The notes under the pieces are model-generated. The model was not told the origin of the DNA and searched no databases. It was given only the letters and a program-made list of their open reading frames with translations. 64,000 nucleotides of DNA from Labia minor (taxonomy: Eukaryota > Arthropoda > Insecta > Dermaptera > Spongiphoridae): NCBI GenBank assembly GCA_963082975.1, contig OY720350.1, forward strand, positions 48,004,734-48,068,733. Reading direction: 5' to 3'. The position numbers were made by a program, and so were the translations under genes. Positions 1 through 17,700 of the stretch are shown here, in pieces (position 1 is the first letter of the stretch; each line of letters starts with the position of its first letter).

Positions 1-497
1 ATCACTTTCTCCAAACTCTAAATATGTCTTAATTCTAAGTTAATTCCATCCAATTCCTTTCTTCTCTTAAATCTTTTATATCTATTTTTATATTATCAAA
101 TATATATATATATATATATAGATCTAATTAAAAAATGTTCATAAAAAACATATTCTTGCAGACATAAATATGAATTTATCAATAGTCTTAAAGTTCAAGG
201 AAAATTGGTGGAAATATAAAAAACGACTTATTAAATATAATTATGCCGTTTTTTAATCTACTTTCATTGCCTCTCAATTTAGCTTTATTACTCTTATAAT
301 ACATATTATTTCCCAATTTTTTTTTTTTAATCTCAAAATTTATTTTTTAATTAACTGTTTATTAAAATCAAAGATCATATTATAAAAAAAAAAATCTTCA
401 GAATTTGTAATATTTGAATTAATTTAATAAATTAAAAAATTATAAATACTGATAATTACTAATAAATGTTTGTATTATGTGGTATTTTCTTTTTTAG

Positions 498-4722
<4,225 letters not shown>

Positions 4723-7700
4723 ATTTGAATATTTAGTCATTGTTCAAGTTTGTTAATATGCATTTAGGAAATCTCTTTTTTTTGGAAAAATTTGTACACA
4801 AGAAGTGCAAATTTTAAAATTTAATTCTCATTTTTTCGATAATCATTAGTATTATTATTTTTTCAACCTAAAATAATTGTGATTTTATTAAACCCTCGCA
4901 TAATGTTATTCATCGATTAGTACTTTATTATATAGAGTATATAATTATTATATGTGGCGTCTTTTCATTTTAATTAAAATACAAGCCGGGCTTGTGAACA
5001 AAATGTATTTATTACAGTTATTTTAAATTAATGTGTTTTTATGTATTAATAATTATAGGTATTGTATTTAATTATTTGTCAACTATTATTTTATTTATTT
5101 TGTAATAAGTATTATATATATTTATATTACGTTTTAAAGAATGATGAACATATACTATTATAATCAATACGAAATATTTTTTTCATAAAGTATGAAAAGG
5201 CATATATACTCATGCCCAGACAGAATGTCGACGTCTATTAGACTTCTAGGAGATCTAGATTACGTCTAGAAGTATAACAACTGAAAATTGATATTTCTAG
5301 ATGTCTATATAGACGTCTAAATTGATATTTTTAGACGTACATTTAGATCAGACGTCTATATAGAATTTAATTTAATTTAATTAAATTCTATATAGACGTC
5401 TAAATTGATCTAGATCTCCTAGACGTCGATTGGCTGGGTGGTCCTGGTCTTCTCGGTTTCCTTAATAACAAAAAAAAATCAATAATTTATAATTTTATTA
5501 ACATTATAGATAATTGATTGTTTAATTCTTTACTTAAATATCGTGAAAAAATATTTTTTATTTTGCTTTTTTTAAAAATACTTTCATTATATATCAGCGG
5601 TCGCTTAAACGTCCATCACGAAAACATGAATCTCAGAACGGATTTTTTTTCCTTATAATTTTTAATATTTCAGATGAAAATTTTTAAGAGCTCAAATCAT
5701 TAAATCATGGACATTTTATAATCATGACTATATTAAGTTTCATTAAAAAAAAAATGTATTCATCTAATAGTTTATAAAGAAGATAAAGTAATATAGTAAA
5801 TGAAGGAAAATTTTAGTCTTTAATATCATTGATATCTTTTCTAAATATATATCTTGTTCATTTTATATTTAAAAATATATAATAATAAAATATAACATTT
5901 TAAAAATAAAACATAGCACGAGAAATATTTATTTCTAAATTAGACAAAAGTGCACATATATATTATTAAATTTCTCATTTTCAAATTCTCTAATTTTCTG
6001 TTAACCAGTAGTGGTTAACTTTTGCAACAGGCGAATCAAGATTCACAAATAATATTTAATGGCAGGTCTCAATTATTTTTTTTATATTTAAGCAAGAAAA
6101 CAAGTAAAATTAGGTATCTTTTATTGATAAAATAAAAATGTATACTACTCGAACGACTCTTGATGCATGTTCTTTTGATGTGTACAATAAAATTATCAAT
6201 TATTTGCATTTGACCTAGCTGTGCGAGATATGTTTTGTACCTTATGCACTGCAGAACACATCGCCTTTGTAATACATTCATTTAAAAACAATTTGAAATA
6301 GTAGTTAATTAAAAGGATTCTAGTCTCATAATAATTTTTTATGTTCATTTATACTTTAATAAAATATATTATATTTATCAACTTAAGTATCAAGCCAATA
6401 TAAAAATGTTTTGATGAGGGAAGAAGTATAGGTCTTTATTAATAATTGTATTTTTCTATTATATTTTACCATTTTTCATTCATCAAATATTTCCTTAAAA
6501 AATATTGTTATAATTTATATTTGATATAAAAAGCAGAAGTATTTTAAAAATAATTTTGAGATTATTTTATAAATATTAAATATAATTAATTATTATTAAT
6601 TAACAGCTGATTTCATATTCGCATCTATTCAAATATAAACATACATATTTTTAATAGAAAAAAAATATTATATTTGACGCCACAGGTTTTATAATAATTT
6701 TTCTTTTTTATTATAAAGAACAAAAAGATTAAAACAGGGTAGAATAAGTCAAATATATTTAAAGAAAAAGAAAATATATTAACTTATGGTGTTGAAGTTT
6801 ATTATATTTTTAAATAAATGCTATTATATAGTTTTTTTAGTTTTTTTAAATGAATTTGTATCATATCAAAGAAGAATGATAAATCTTCATTTATATGTTT
6901 TAGGATTGAAAACAACTATTATTACTTGTAAACACTCTTGAAAGTAAAATAAATTTTCAAGAATTGATTTTCTTAATATTTGTTTAATTTTATTGAATTA
7001 CACTATCTGGTAACTTATTTTTTTCAGAATTAACCCTAACCTTAAAATTTTAAGCATCTAGAAAAAATATTTAATGGAAAAACACCTTTTAATTGTTGAA
7101 CAAGCCGAAACAAAATAAAATATTGTTTAGCCTGTCTGATCACCTGTTCAACAGTTGGTTTGATTAGCAGTGCTTAGGCCTTCCGCCTTGGCCAACCTGA
7201 TCAATTCTTTATTAGAAATAATAACAAAATTAAATTAATCAAAATATCCAATGCTACTATATGGATCTGTAAAGTAAAGGTTTGGTTCACCTTAAAAATA
7301 AAAGAAAAATATTTCAAATAATTATATGCGTGTATAAAAACAACAATTAATTAACACCTTATACCTTATATGTATATCAGAACTTTAAAATTTAATAAAA
7401 TATTTTAAGAAATATTTGGTTAAGTATATACAAACATAATAAATAATTTAAAAAAAATTTAAATAATATTTGTTTATTAAAAAATTTTTATATAGTTAAA
7501 TAAAAAAAATATACTTAAAAACAATTTTTTAATCACAAATCATTTTTTATAATAAGCTAATTAAATAATATTGAATTTAATAATATAATAATTTAATTGT
7601 TTTTTTGAAAGAATTTGCTATTCTTTCTATTTCAGACATTTTAAAATATTTATTATTTGATTTTTTTTATTATGAATAAAAATGATTAACAATATTCATT

Positions 7701-8753
7701 TATTATTTATAAATAAATTGAATTCGCATAATAAATAAAAAAAAATAACACAATTCATAATATTTACCAAATATTTGTATTTTTAATTAAAATTCAATTA
7801 ATTTGTAAAATTATAACAGGTTAAAATTTATATAAATATATATATATACATCTGAATAAATAACTTAAGTTGGTTATCTATTAATTTATCATAAATAAGA
7901 ATTTATGATATTTTCATATTTTTTTTAATATATTTAATAATCGAAATAAATTTCTTCAAGTATATAAGTTTTCGATTATTGTATGATTAAACATTATACT
8001 TGTGAATAATTGTTTTTAAACTTGCTCAGAAAATTCTGTTTTCAGTAGCATTATTTATAATTTTAAATATCTATTTAAAAAAATTAGTTTATTTTAATTA
8101 TTTTTTTTCATTACTATATAATAGTATGTAGGATAAATATATTTTAATAATATTATTAATTTTTTTATATATGAAAAAGAATTTGATCAAAAAAAAAATA
8201 AAAAAATAATATAACCATTCTGAAAATGATTTTTATTATTATTACTTGTTTATTTAGATTTTTAGTCTAATATAGATTATTGGCAATATAATCTTCAATA
8301 AACTAGTAATAATAATAAAAATTATAAATTAAAATAAAAATATTGTAAATTTTCTTTAAACTAATCTTGTGTATATTAATTTAAAATGATATTTAAGTAC
8401 CTACATATATATTGTAATTACAAATCAGATATCAAAAGTAAAACGAATTGAATATATATGTAACAATTTAAAATAATTTTGATAGCGATAATGAACAATT
8501 AAAAAGACTATTTTTAACTTAAATTTACAAATCATCACACAATTTATAATATAAAAAAATAAGTATCCGATTTTTTTTATTAGAATTAATAAAAAAAATT
8601 CAAAATTGTATTATATATTTTGTTAAGTAATACATATATAATCAAAATTGATTATTTTATTTATTTTGAAAAATCAAATCACATTATTTCATATTTAGAT
8701 ATTTAATATTTTTATTTAAAAAAGGTAATTTTATATTTTGATTTTAATTTCAT
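4723..8753. other. Intergenic, no gene seen
   Basis: About 4 kb between the 3' ends of two convergent genes. Apart from the palindromic element at 5215-5438 it is AT-rich with short random reading frames. A somewhat GC-richer patch at 7085-7205 has no recognisable content. Confidence 0.6.
5215..5438. repeat. Palindromic MITE-like element built on AGACGTCTA motifs
   Basis: The ends are imperfect inverted repeats: CCCAGACAGAATGTCGACG on the left against CCCAGCCAATCGACG read from the right, each followed by TCTAGGAGATCTAGAT nearby. Inside are several copies of AGACGTC or its near variants, and around 5357-5408 a long palindrome with GACGTCTATATAGAATTTAA arms. No convincing target-site duplication was found, so the superfamily is unassigned. 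Confidence 0.6.
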
Positions 8754-11700
8754 TCATCTCTCGTCTTGCTGATCTACTTTTGGCCGAACTGGTCTTCTTG
8801 TTCGTTGTCTTCGTGTTTTTGATCCATATTCCGCTCGTGATTTAGGTGCCGGTGTTGATGCTGAATTTTCCGAATCCTCATCTTCGTAACGCACAATAAA
8901 ACCAGGTCTAGGGGAAGGAATCGGACGTAACTCTTCGGGAATTTCCACCTGAATAAAAAAATTATAATTGAAAATATTTATTTTTAAATATATGATCAAA
9001 AAATTAAATTCCTTAATAATATAAATATAAAAATTTTGTATAAAATAACGTTTTTCTCATGGACTAAAAAGAATAAAATAATTTTTCTATAAGCCAGGCA
9101 AAGTTTATGGATGAATTGATTCATATTCAACGAAAAACGTTGGGCGCATTCCTGAAATCAATATTTATACTTCAGAATCCGTTGAAAAACAAATTAATCG
9201 GAGCAATACAACAGTTAGTTACTTGCAAATAGAATAAAAAAGAAAACATGATTATAATTAAGTAAATGTTATTATTGAAGTAAAGTTTGGAAAGACCAAA
9301 CACACAAGTCCGATTTTTTTTCAATTAGTTACTGCCAGCATTCGCATGGTGGCGCCAAAAACTTTGTTTCATCGAGAACAATAGAGTTTAGCAGTCTGTT
9401 AGATGGTCTGTGCAATTAATCCATAATTACATTAATTAATTATAATTCAATTATATCTCTTCCATACCTTCTAGGGATCCATTGAAATATCTACAAAAAT
9501 TTTCAAAAGTCTATCTCAATATTAAGTTGATGAAAAATATATTCAATTTGTCAAAAGAGCGAACAAACAGACAGACAGACATTTAGTGGAGTTGATAAAA
9601 ACGTTATAATATAATAATAAAAAAGTGTTATGAAGACCTATTACTTACTTGGATAGGAGGCTGTCTTGGGATAGTTGGCCGAATACGTCTTTTTGGAATT
9701 TCAGGAACAATAATTGGACCTAATACTGGTTCTTCATACGTGACCTATAAACACATAAACAAATTTTTTTCATTTCAAATGATTGAATTCATCAATTCGT
9801 ATATATTATATATTGTTACTTGGTTGACTTGCTGGGCAGATACAGACTGGGATCTGACATTTTGGGGATGTCCCTGTGGCCTGGAACGTGGAATTGATTT
9901 TGGCACGAGTTGACGTCTCGGTATCGCCACAGCCTCTTCCACGGGGGTAACGGTGAAACCAGCGTCAATAAGAGCTTGCAGTTCTGCTTGAGTTAGAGGT
10001 CGTTGACCTTCAGGTGTCGGTATCCGTACGATGGGGACGGGTTTCGCTTTCACTTGAGCTACTTGGGCGCCGTCATCGAGGGGAACTTCTTCTATTGTCA
10101 CTCCGCCACGAGAACTTTTGCCAATCTAATATTTATAATAAAAAAATAAATAAATAAATTTATGGAATCCTTTATATAATAATTTGAAAAATTATTTTAT
10201 ATTATTTATTTTAAATAAATTTACTAACATTTTTCATCAGTATTTATAATTAATTTAATGAAGTAATTGAAAATAAAATTATAATTCAACACAATAGGAC
10301 CAATTTAATTTCATATAAATAATAGTTCTAGTATTATGTAAATTATTCTCTTTATGATTAGATTTTGTATTCCACTTTAAAAGTGACAAAGCTTGATTTA
10401 TCAAATAAAAAAGTGAAAATAGAATAAAATTTTTATCATCTTTGACCCAAATATTCTTATAAAATATTAATTTTCTGAATTAAATGTATAATTTTATTTT
10501 AAGAGGGTGAATAAATAAAAAAGGATTTTTTAAACAAATGAAAACAAAAAACTGAACTATGACTATGATTCTTGTTTTTTCTTAATTATTTACTAAAATC
10601 ACAGAAAAAAATAAATAAATATATAAATTTCTGATAAGAGCCACTAATAAAAACCAACCACCTGTTGATTACATAATTAAATATAATAACAAATTTTCAT
10701 ATAACCTTGTTAGTAACGAAGATAGAGCTTCTTGCGGGAGCTGGATTTGCTCCAGGAAGTAAACTAGCGAGAATATCTTCATTCTCATCTTGTGATATTT
10801 CTGAAACTCCAGCTTCATTGGCAGGAACATAAATCGGCCTAAAATTTTAAATATTTGTTAATATTAAAATATTGAATTAAAGTATGAATTCAATTAAGAT
10901 TTTTTCTAATTGCCTGGAAACTGGTCTTTGTTGTGGGATGGGACCTCGTGCTTTTGGTGCTAACTGTGCCTCTGTTTTAGTGGTTTCTCTGAGATATTGT
11001 TCAACTACTGGACTCGGTGTTGTTGTAGGACGACGTGTGCGTAGAGGTACTCGAGATGGTGGAGGTAATGTTGTAGATGGGACCAAAATCGGGCGTTGAT
11101 AGACAACTGGGGATGGCTCATCCGGGTAATCCACCTGCACGTCTTCCGGTTGATCGTCTTCATAAGTTGCTAATAACTGCAAAAATAAATCAAACAGTGT
11201 TTTCTTGTTATTTTTATTTTAATTATGTAAACTAATTTAATAAGGTGTATTTCTTTATAATAAAGTTTTCCGGTTTGTTTATTTTGACAAATAGTTACAT
11301 TTATTGGTCCACTGATTCTGAAAATATTTATGTGCTTGTAAGTAAAATTTTTAAATAAAGAAATAAATATTATATTTAGAGTGTAGCAATTCATTATATT
11401 ATTATTTTGGAAATAGATTTTTATCTAGAAAATCTATCTTAATTAAGACATTTTTAATTTCAATTTAATCCCATTCAATGAGTTATATTTTTATTTTATT
11501 TTATTTTTTATTTTTCTAATTAATCAACATCTTTAAAAAATAAAATTATTCATAATATATTAATGTTAATAGGTAGAGAGAGATATTTAAATCACTCTTT
11601 AACTTAATATCACTCATTTTCACATATTGAAACTAACACTTAAAATATTACTTGAATGATTAATCTTTACTTAAAAGGACAATTAGTCACCAATCATAAT

Positions 11701-14700
11701 AAATTAACCCAAATGCGAAAAAACCATTAAATGTCTCTTTCACTGGAATTATTTCAATATAAAAAATCACAGTAACTTGAGCCTTTCTCTCATTCACAGT
11801 TGCTTTTCAAAATCAAAGTTAATTTATTCATGATGTAATTGTATGTAATTTTCCTATCAATTTATGAAGAGAAAAATAGTTTAAATAGGAATGACAACGA
11901 CCCAATGCCATAAAATGGATTACTTAATAGTGATTTAATTATAAATAAATGTTAATATTATTGATATTATTTCAAGTATTAGGCAAGAAATAGATAAAAG
12001 GTTCATGAGTTGGGATTATGAACTCGATCTGAAACCCTTTCACCTGCTCCAATTATAAATAAGGTCAAGGACGTCCTAGTTACCTGTTGAGCTTGTAATT
12101 CTCTAGCTTTTTGCGCTTGTAATTCTTCTCGTTGTCTCTGGGCAGCAGCTTCTCTTTGAGCAGCTGCAGCACGTTCTTTGGCAGCCTTTTGTTTTGCAGC
12201 CTCCCGTTGAGCAGCAGCTCGTTGTGCTGCTTCGCGTTGAGCAGCCGCTCGTTGGGCTGCTTCAAGTTGTGCAGCTTCCCGTTGGGCTGCTTCACGTTGA
12301 GCAGCAGCTCTCTGGGCTGCTTCACGTTGGGCTGCTTCACGTTGAGCAGCTCGTTGTGCTGCTGCATGTTGTTGAGCTGCAATTCGAGCTTCCTCTGCAG
12401 CTGCTGCAATTCGTGCTTCCTCAGCTGCTGCACGTTGAGCTTCCTTTACAGCAGCTGCTCTTTGTGCTTCCTCTGCTGCTGCTCGTTGTTGAGCACGAAT
12501 TCGTTCAACATGCTGTGCATGTTGTTCCTGAATATTATGAAAAGCTATTATCAATATCTACTTTTACATTAATCTTTATGTATTGTTCTTTCAATAAATA
12601 ATTTATTAAATTATTAAAGCTTTGGCTGTTTTTATTTATAAGGGAATTTTGTAAATAAAACCACATATTGATATTTGGTATTGTAAATTTATTCAAAAAA
12701 ATATAAAAAATACACAACGTTTCGAGTGACTCATCACTGGACGCTCGGACAGTGCAGTCGCTTGATAACGATTGCAGAAGTAGAATCCAAACGTTGTGTA
12801 TTTTTTGTATTTTTTTGAATAAATTTACAATAACAAATATCAATATGTGGTTTCATTTATAAAATTCCCTTATAAATAATTTATTAATTTCTTTTATTTA
12901 TATTTTATTTAATTATAATTAAATATTACATATTATTTTCAAATAGGTAATATGTTTAAAGAGATAAAATATATATTTTAGCCTTTGAAAATATTAAGAT
13001 TTAATTATTTTTCTTAACTTTTGACAATTTTTTCTACAAATGAAATCAAATTTAGTTATATATTTTATTTTGAATACATACTATATCTATTTGCAATTCT
13101 TAATAATTTTTTTTCTTATTTCATAATCAAATACTAATTGAATTTAAATATAAACTAGAATGCAAAATGACCAATCCATTTTTTGACTCGTTGATCATCT
13201 TAAATTTTATATTAAATGTATTTATAATATCTTAATGCAACGCCCGCTCCAAGACCGACTGACCCGGATATTTGTCCTGGGCGGCAAATCTAAAATGCGG
13301 CATTTTGGTCGTTATTGACATAAAATATTGATTATCAGTTAATCAAAATATATATTTGTTTAAAAGGCCAAAAGTCCAGTAAAAGTAAAAATGTTATAAA
13401 TTTTTTTTTATAGGTTCTGGTAAAATTCTGTAAAATAATTATTGTAAATATTTTACTCGTCTTAAACTTTTGCTCTGATTAAAAAAAAAAATTGTTTAAA
13501 GGGGCGGCAATTTGTCTTTTTATCTAAGGCGGCAAAAAAGCTAGAGCGGGCGCTGCGTAATGTTTTTATTAATGGCTCATGATATAAGTATTGAATGGAA
13601 AATGTAAAAATTATAAAAGAATAAATATACTTTAAACATTCTTACATAAGAAAAATACAATTTTCTAAGAGTATAAATAAATAGATTTTATTTAAAGAGC
13701 AAAGTAAATTATCAAGGAAATCAATAGAACTTTTCACTTTCTCTAAAATGACTGACCTTAAGGTCGGAACAACAAATGAATGAATAATTTGAAAAAATAA
13801 TTTTCTTTTTGTTTTAAATTATATTTATATCATATGCTAATTTTTTACTTTCATTTTATTTTCATTCGTAAATAAGAATAGATTCTTGAAGTAGGAGTTA
13901 ACAAATAGTATTTAGTTGTGTAAATAGTATTTTTCAATATTTTTTTTAAAAATAAAAATTATATTTCCTTGAAGATAGATATATTAATATACTATATATA
14001 TATATATATATATTATGTATTGATCTTTTTTATTATTATTATAATTATAAAAAATGGATATTCTAATTTTTAACATTTAGATTTTATTATTTATTTATTA
14101 TTATTTTTATTTTATTTTCCTTTTAAATAAAACACCTTTAGCTTTTTAAATAGATTTAAATAATATGTATATGTAAAAATGTAAAATTTAAATTTTTAGG
14201 CAAAGATATATATATAATTTTATTTTAAAGATTCCTCCCTGTAGTTGAATTTATTTTATTATCGGTATATGATTATTATATTAACTTATAAATAATTTTA
14301 TTTATACATAGTTTATTTTTTATGAGAATCAGATATTATCAAATTCATTTCTCTTCTTCAATTTAATTTTAATGGGAATTGAACAGTTTTTAATATTAAA
14401 ATTCATATGAAATTATATTTCGAAGTGATTTGAGTATTAGAGAGAAGGTAGATAGAGTACCTATTTAATCCGTGATAATTACTCTATTCTCTTATGTATA
14501 TTTATTTATTACATATGTGGTAAGACGAAGAAGATTAATAAATAAAATGTATGTAAATTAAGATATAAGAAGAAATATGTAATTTATTAAAAAAAGATAT
14601 TTGATAAATTGATATTATTTTTATAAATAAAATGTTAAATAAAATAAATAAGTATAATGGAATAATTGTGTATTTATATTATATAGAATATAAAAAATAG

Positions 14701-17700
14701 TAGGTTAAATGAAAAAAATGATAAAGGAACAATGAATAGGAGTAATGCAATGATATATTTATTTACCAAAATGAATTTCAAATGAATGACATGAAATTAC
14801 ATAAAAAATATTAGAAAATAAACATTAAATGAAAAAATTATAGACAGAGTAATATGTTGTTAGTTATAAAAATATAATTGAATTATTAGAAAATTATTAG
14901 TTGGTAAGCCATTCCATAAACTATAGCAAAAGATGAATATATGATAAAATGAATGTAGAATTATGGTCTACAGCTAAACATTCTACAAGAAGTGAATTGG
15001 CTGCTGAGCGATGCTTGCCTGCAAAGGTTGTTGCGATGAGAGAACACCCGGTGTTGGTTGTTCTACAGCAGCTACTTGAGACTAAAAAATAATTTATATT
15101 TATATATCAATAATAATATATTCTTGGATAAATAAAATAAAGTAAATCTTGTTGAAAAAAAATTATATTTTAATGGATTTTATTTATAGAAAATAAAAAT
15201 TAGATTTGTAATTCTTGGATTTTTGATGAATTGGATTTTTGTTGATTGCATTTGGTCATTAGTAAAATTAATATTCTAATAAATTTTTACTATTTCGCCA
15301 GAGATACTATTGCAATCACGAAAATTTTCGATGTTGAGATTTTGATGTTTTTATACGTTTTGAAAGTTCCTGAATCATTTTCACTAAGATTGAGAAAAAT
15401 GTCTGTGTGAAATTTGGCACATGGACATTATTCAAAATTCATAGTTTTCTATCAACTTTTGAGAAATGTAGCTCAACCGGAAGAGGGTCATTACCTACAA
15501 CGTTTTGATTTTTTTTCTTCTAAAGTGACCGTAAAATAAAGATATATGTTTGATAATTTTTCATATGATTAATAATTGTATAAAACTGCTATATATAGAA
15601 GCTTGATTGAATTGCTGTAAGTACCAGAATTAATTTTTTAACACTGCAAATCTCACGCGCCAAAACGTGACGTGGTGCCATCAACAAAAAGCCAAACATG
15701 CGCTGGTTCAATGAGTACAATATATTAAATTTAATTTATAATTTAATTTAATTTAAATTAATATATGTTATTTAATCCAATTCAAATTTGCGAGATAGTC
15801 GAGTGGAGACACTCCAGATTTTTTTGTTTGTTTTTCATTATAAATAATACTTCATTTAGTTTTTTCATAATTCTTGTATTATTGTAATTGATTGAAATTT
15901 CAAAAAAATTTTTATCTATAAGGATAATGAAAATTTTCTGATTATTCTACTTTAATAATGAACTTAGGACAATTAGAAGAAATTCGATTAATTAATTCTA
16001 CAGAAATGAAAGAAAAGTTGCTTATTCAACCTCCACTTCATAATAATATTTAATTTATTTAATTAAATTATTAAATTGTAAATTTATACCTGTGGAATGA
16101 TATATTGAATGGCTCCAGCAGCACTATTTTCCTGAGGAATGATCTGGTAAAAATTAAAAAAAATATATATAATGATAAATTCAAATTTCTAATTAAATTA
16201 AAAAAAAATAATTTTTTAGAGAGAAATAAGTATTCACTTGTTGATAATTGGCGGCAGGGGGAAATCTAGCTGGAGGCCGTGGTCTCACCAATCGATCATT
16301 GTAGTAGGTTTGTTGGAGAGCCCTTTGAAGTAAAGCGGAATTAGGCATTGGACGACGATCGGGTCGAGTCTACAAAACAAAAAAAAGAGTTCAATCCATG
16401 GGATTTATATTTTAAATTATAATTTTGTATTTATAATTTTTAATTTCCTTCTTATTTTTTATAATAATATTTTCAAGGGGAAAAATAAAATAAATCTACA
16501 TATAATATACATTTTACATACTTGAACATTTGCCTGTTGTTGAACCAATGAAGCTGCTTCTATTTGAGCCCTTGTTTGAGTTTGAGTGTTCACAGGTATT
16601 TGCTGTTGAGGCTGATACTGAATTGCTGGAGCATCCTGGTCCCTAAAATGTCATTAGAGAAAGAATTTAAGGTAATTATTCAAGTAAACGCATTTTCATG
16701 AATTTAGATAATACTTTACCAGTGAGTTCCTTTTGCAATTCCAAATAAACTTTTCTTATGAAATTTTTAGGGCCTCTTCTAGTTTACGAGATAAAAATTA
16801 TTAAAATAAAGATTTTTTAAGTTTGACAGATTAGTTATGAACGTCGAAATTAAGTAATGTTTTATTTACTAACTCACTAATTATTCACTTATTCATTAAT
16901 TTTCGGTTTTTATAAGTTTGGTTTGAAACCGAAAATTAGTGCGCCCTAGTCAGCGGTAATCAAACGGATAAAACTTGCTAGCTAAATAGAATATCAATGG
17001 ATTTATATTCAAATTTTAATAATTTTTATCTCATAAACTAGAAGATGCCCGAAAAAATTTCATAAGAAAAGTTTATTTGAAATTGCAAAAGGAACCCTAC
17101 TGGTAAAGTATTATTCAAATCCACGAAAATGGGTTTACTTGAATAATTACCGAATTTAATATTAATAAAAATAAGTTGACCTGTGGCCAGGGGCAGAACC
17201 GACCGACGGTTTGAATTAAATTAATTTCCAGCTACATAAACAATTTCAAATAATTTTAATATATCTATTAATGCAATTAAAACAGATATGGATATAACAT
17301 AAATATTTTTAATTTTATTTTATTTATAATATATAAGTAGGCGCTGGCTGTGACGTCATGAAGGGCTGGGTGACGTCATATAATTTTAAATTAAGAAAAA
17401 ACTAATGAAGATGATTTTCCCGAGGATAAAACCAATACAAAGTGCATGATTTGTGAAGATATGTAAAAAAATCTTCTCATGTGAAGTTTGGTGTGAAAAT
17501 AACCCTTCCCTTCCTATCGTCGATCAGTAATACTACCATTTCAGGTTTCCGGATTTGCACCAAAAGTTGATCAATTCATCATACTGATGCATTAGGTAAA
17601 TATACCAAATTTCATCAAAATCCGTTGAGCCGTTCAAGCTATACGGACGGACGGACAGACATCATGCTAAAAATACATTTCTCTGTTAAGAAAATGCATG

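Noticed and set aside
10884..11099. Plus-strand open frame of 71 codons
   Set aside because: Shadow of the minus-strand Pro-rich exon 10914-11176.
12132..12601. Long plus-strand open frames (Ser/Cys/Leu-rich and Val/Gln/Leu-rich)
   Set aside because: They are the reverse of the Ala/Gln/Arg codon-repeat exon, which has matching splice sites and phase on the minus strand.
12535..12843. Open frame of 102 codons on the minus strand, and a similar one at 48607-48915 on the plus strand
   Set aside because: Both lie in the palindromic repeat and differ in length and reading; there is no conserved protein.
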